Shown: positions 12,576 through 13,556 of the stretch, piece by piece
How positions within the stretch are numbered: position 1 is the first letter of the stretch
Layout of the letters: every line of letters begins with the position of its first letter
Assembly (NCBI GenBank): GCA_023300205.1
Contig: JALZVD010000329.1
Span: 1-13,556, forward strand
Source of the DNA: Akkermansiaceae bacterium
GTDB lineage: Bacteria > Verrucomicrobiota > Verrucomicrobiia > Verrucomicrobiales > Akkermansiaceae
Direction of reading: 5' to 3'
Length of the DNA: 13,556 nucleotides
Position numbers and translations under genes: made by a program
The notes under the pieces: generated by a model
Database searches by the model: none
What the model saw: the letters and a program-made list of their open reading frames with translations, nothing else
Told to the model about the DNA's origin: nothing

Positions 12576-13556
12576 TCATTCATCATCAAAATCTGCCTTC
12601 ACTCTCACAAATTGTTTAACCTTCTGAGTCGTCGTATGAACAGTCTCCACAGTCACTGCCTCAAACTCACTTCCCAGCGTAGGATGTGGAATGGCCCCTA
12701 ACTCCACATAAGGCAACAACCATGAGTCGAATCCCTCTGTAACCTGAACCAAGTAAGTGAGATCATGCGTGCCCGCCACGCGTCGATTATAAGTAACATT
12801 AAATTTATCTCTCTCACCATCATAAGCAGCTAATGGCGTAGATCGTTCACCATCTGAAACATGCGGATTCCCACCAAAAGCATATTCACCCAGCTCGCTC
12901 ACACCATCACCATCACTATCAGACTGCCACATTGTCAAACTTGGTGTCCCATCTCCAAAATGGTTGAAATACCATAAATCACTCTCAGTCTCCGGACCAA
13001 CAGAACGTTTAAGCGTCAGAGCATCCAAGGCTACATTATTACCACCCCCGTTCTGCGCACGGCTCACCGTGAGCGCAAAAGTGTAAGTGGTGCCAGAATT
13101 TAAAGTAGTCCCCGCTGTATCGATAACAAATAGCTGCCGGGCACTCCCTCCTGCCTCAACCTCCGTCACATCTCCACTAAAGTCTTCACTTCCAGAGGAG
13201 ATGACAAGTTTCCAATTCACCGAATGGTCCACTCCTTGATGCCCACCGTTATTATTCACAGAATAAGAACTAACCTCAAACGAGCTCGTTCTGATGGATT
13301 GTGATGGTGTAAAAGTAAAACTAGTGCTCCAAGGTGCATTAGTTTCTATATTACCAGCCACCCCTACCGCTGGTCCTGAGCCTCCAGCTCCAGAGACCGT
13401 AGTATTGAAACCACTAGCACTACCAGTTAGTAATAGACTATTACTAGCATTAGCCCCTTCCCCTATATCAGATGACCAAGTAAACCCTGAAATCGTTGTT
13501 CCCGCCGTCGAGAACCCAGTGAAATCTGTATGAAGAACATCAGAACCATCATTCGG
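12576..13556 (-). CDS. C-terminal part of a large secreted/surface protein
   Basis: The frame is open on the minus strand from the window edge at 13556 to the TGA at 12578-12576, giving 326 residues with no true start. A GTG at 13361 (reading VAGNIETN) lies in the middle of continuous similar sequence and is not the start. The visible N-terminal two thirds is rich in Ser, Thr, Gly and Asn and looks like a beta-sandwich (VNWKLVISSGSEDFSG, TTYTFALTVSRAQNGGG), perhaps a carbohydrate- or adhesin-type domain. A Ca-binding-like DSDGDGVSELGEYAFGGNP segment follows, then a domain with LTYLVQVTEGFDSW. This pattern is frequent in verrucomicrobial exported proteins and may serve surface attachment. No catalytic motif, transmembrane segment or sorting signal such as PEP-CTERM is seen at the C-terminus. 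Its function is not identifiable from this part. Confidence 0.8.
   Translation of the reverse strand, partial: PNDGSDVLHTDFTGFSTAGTTISGFTWSSDIGEGANASNSLLLTGSASGFNTTVSGAGGSGPAVGVAGNIETNAPWSTSFTFTPSQSIRTSSFEVSSYSVNNNGGHQGVDHSVNWKLVISSGSEDFSGDVTEVEAGGSARQLFVIDTAGTTLNSGTTYTFALTVSRAQNGGGNNVALDALTLKRSVGPETESDLWYFNHFGDGTPSLTMWQSDSDGDGVSELGEYAFGGNPHVSDGERSTPLAAYDGERDKFNVTYNRRVAGTHDLTYLVQVTEGFDSWLLPYVELGAIPHPTLGSEFEAVTVETVHTTTQKVKQFVRVKADFDDE

Noticed and set aside
13359..13361. GTG as start of the right-edge gene
   Set aside because: The frame is open upstream to the window edge with the same Ser/Thr/Gly-rich beta character, so the GTG is an internal Val codon.
1..13556. CRISPR arrays, insertion sequences, tRNA/rRNA genes, phage or toxin-antitoxin modules
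   Set aside because: No spaced repeat arrays, transposase motifs, terminal repeats with target duplications, cloverleaf patterns or toxin-antitoxin pairs were seen on either strand.

Overview
The window reads as chromosomal DNA from a Gram-negative bacterium, most likely of the Verrucomicrobiota (Rubritalea/Verrucomicrobiales-like). Three things suggest this. An outer-membrane porin and several signal peptides imply a diderm envelope. A secreted protein at the right edge has the Asp/Gly-rich tail with an EYAFGGNP-type motif that is common in verrucomicrobial surface proteins. Almost no gene has a Shine-Dalgarno sequence. The assignment is an inference; there is no rRNA in the window.

Layout. 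(1) 1-95, minus: the first ~31 codons of a secreted protein that runs off the left edge. (2) 203-4427, plus: a tight four-gene block, probably one transcript, with a class I methyltransferase, an FAD oxidoreductase of the geranylgeranyl-reductase/monooxygenase type (4-bp ATGA overlap), a type III polyketide synthase with an intact Cys-His-Asn triad, and the protein AMPylase SelO (5-bp gap). (3) 4432-5841, minus: a secreted PhoD-like phosphatase, convergent with selO and only 4 bp from it. (4) 5958-7391, minus: gnd (6-phosphogluconate dehydrogenase) with a clear intrinsic terminator. (5) 7594-8187, plus: pgsA (phosphatidylglycerophosphate synthase, GTG start). (6) 8284-8913, plus: an HNH nuclease family protein behind a perfect inverted repeat. 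(7) 9195-10388, plus: an OprO/OprP-like porin with a PHO-box-like promoter and a strong terminator. (8) 10784-12403, minus: rpsM-rpsK-rpsD closed by its own terminator and lacking the usual neighbours rpmJ/infA and rpoA/rplQ; S11 carries a ~60-residue charged N-terminal extension. (9) 12576-13556, minus: the C-terminal 326 residues of a large secreted protein that continues past the right edge.

How the genes work together. The methyltransferase/flavoenzyme/type III PKS trio has the logic of a small phenolic-lipid or pyrone pathway: the PKS builds the ring-bearing polyketide, and the flavoenzyme and methyltransferase tailor it. SelO may only share the transcript. The porin, with its PHO-box-like promoter, and the PhoD-like phosphatase suggest phosphate scavenging in the envelope. 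gnd, pgsA and the ribosomal genes are housekeeping. The best leads are the polyketide cassette, the extended S11 in a detached ribosomal operon, and several unexplained dyad-symmetric sites in promoters and leaders. I saw no CRISPR array, mobile element, tRNA or rRNA.
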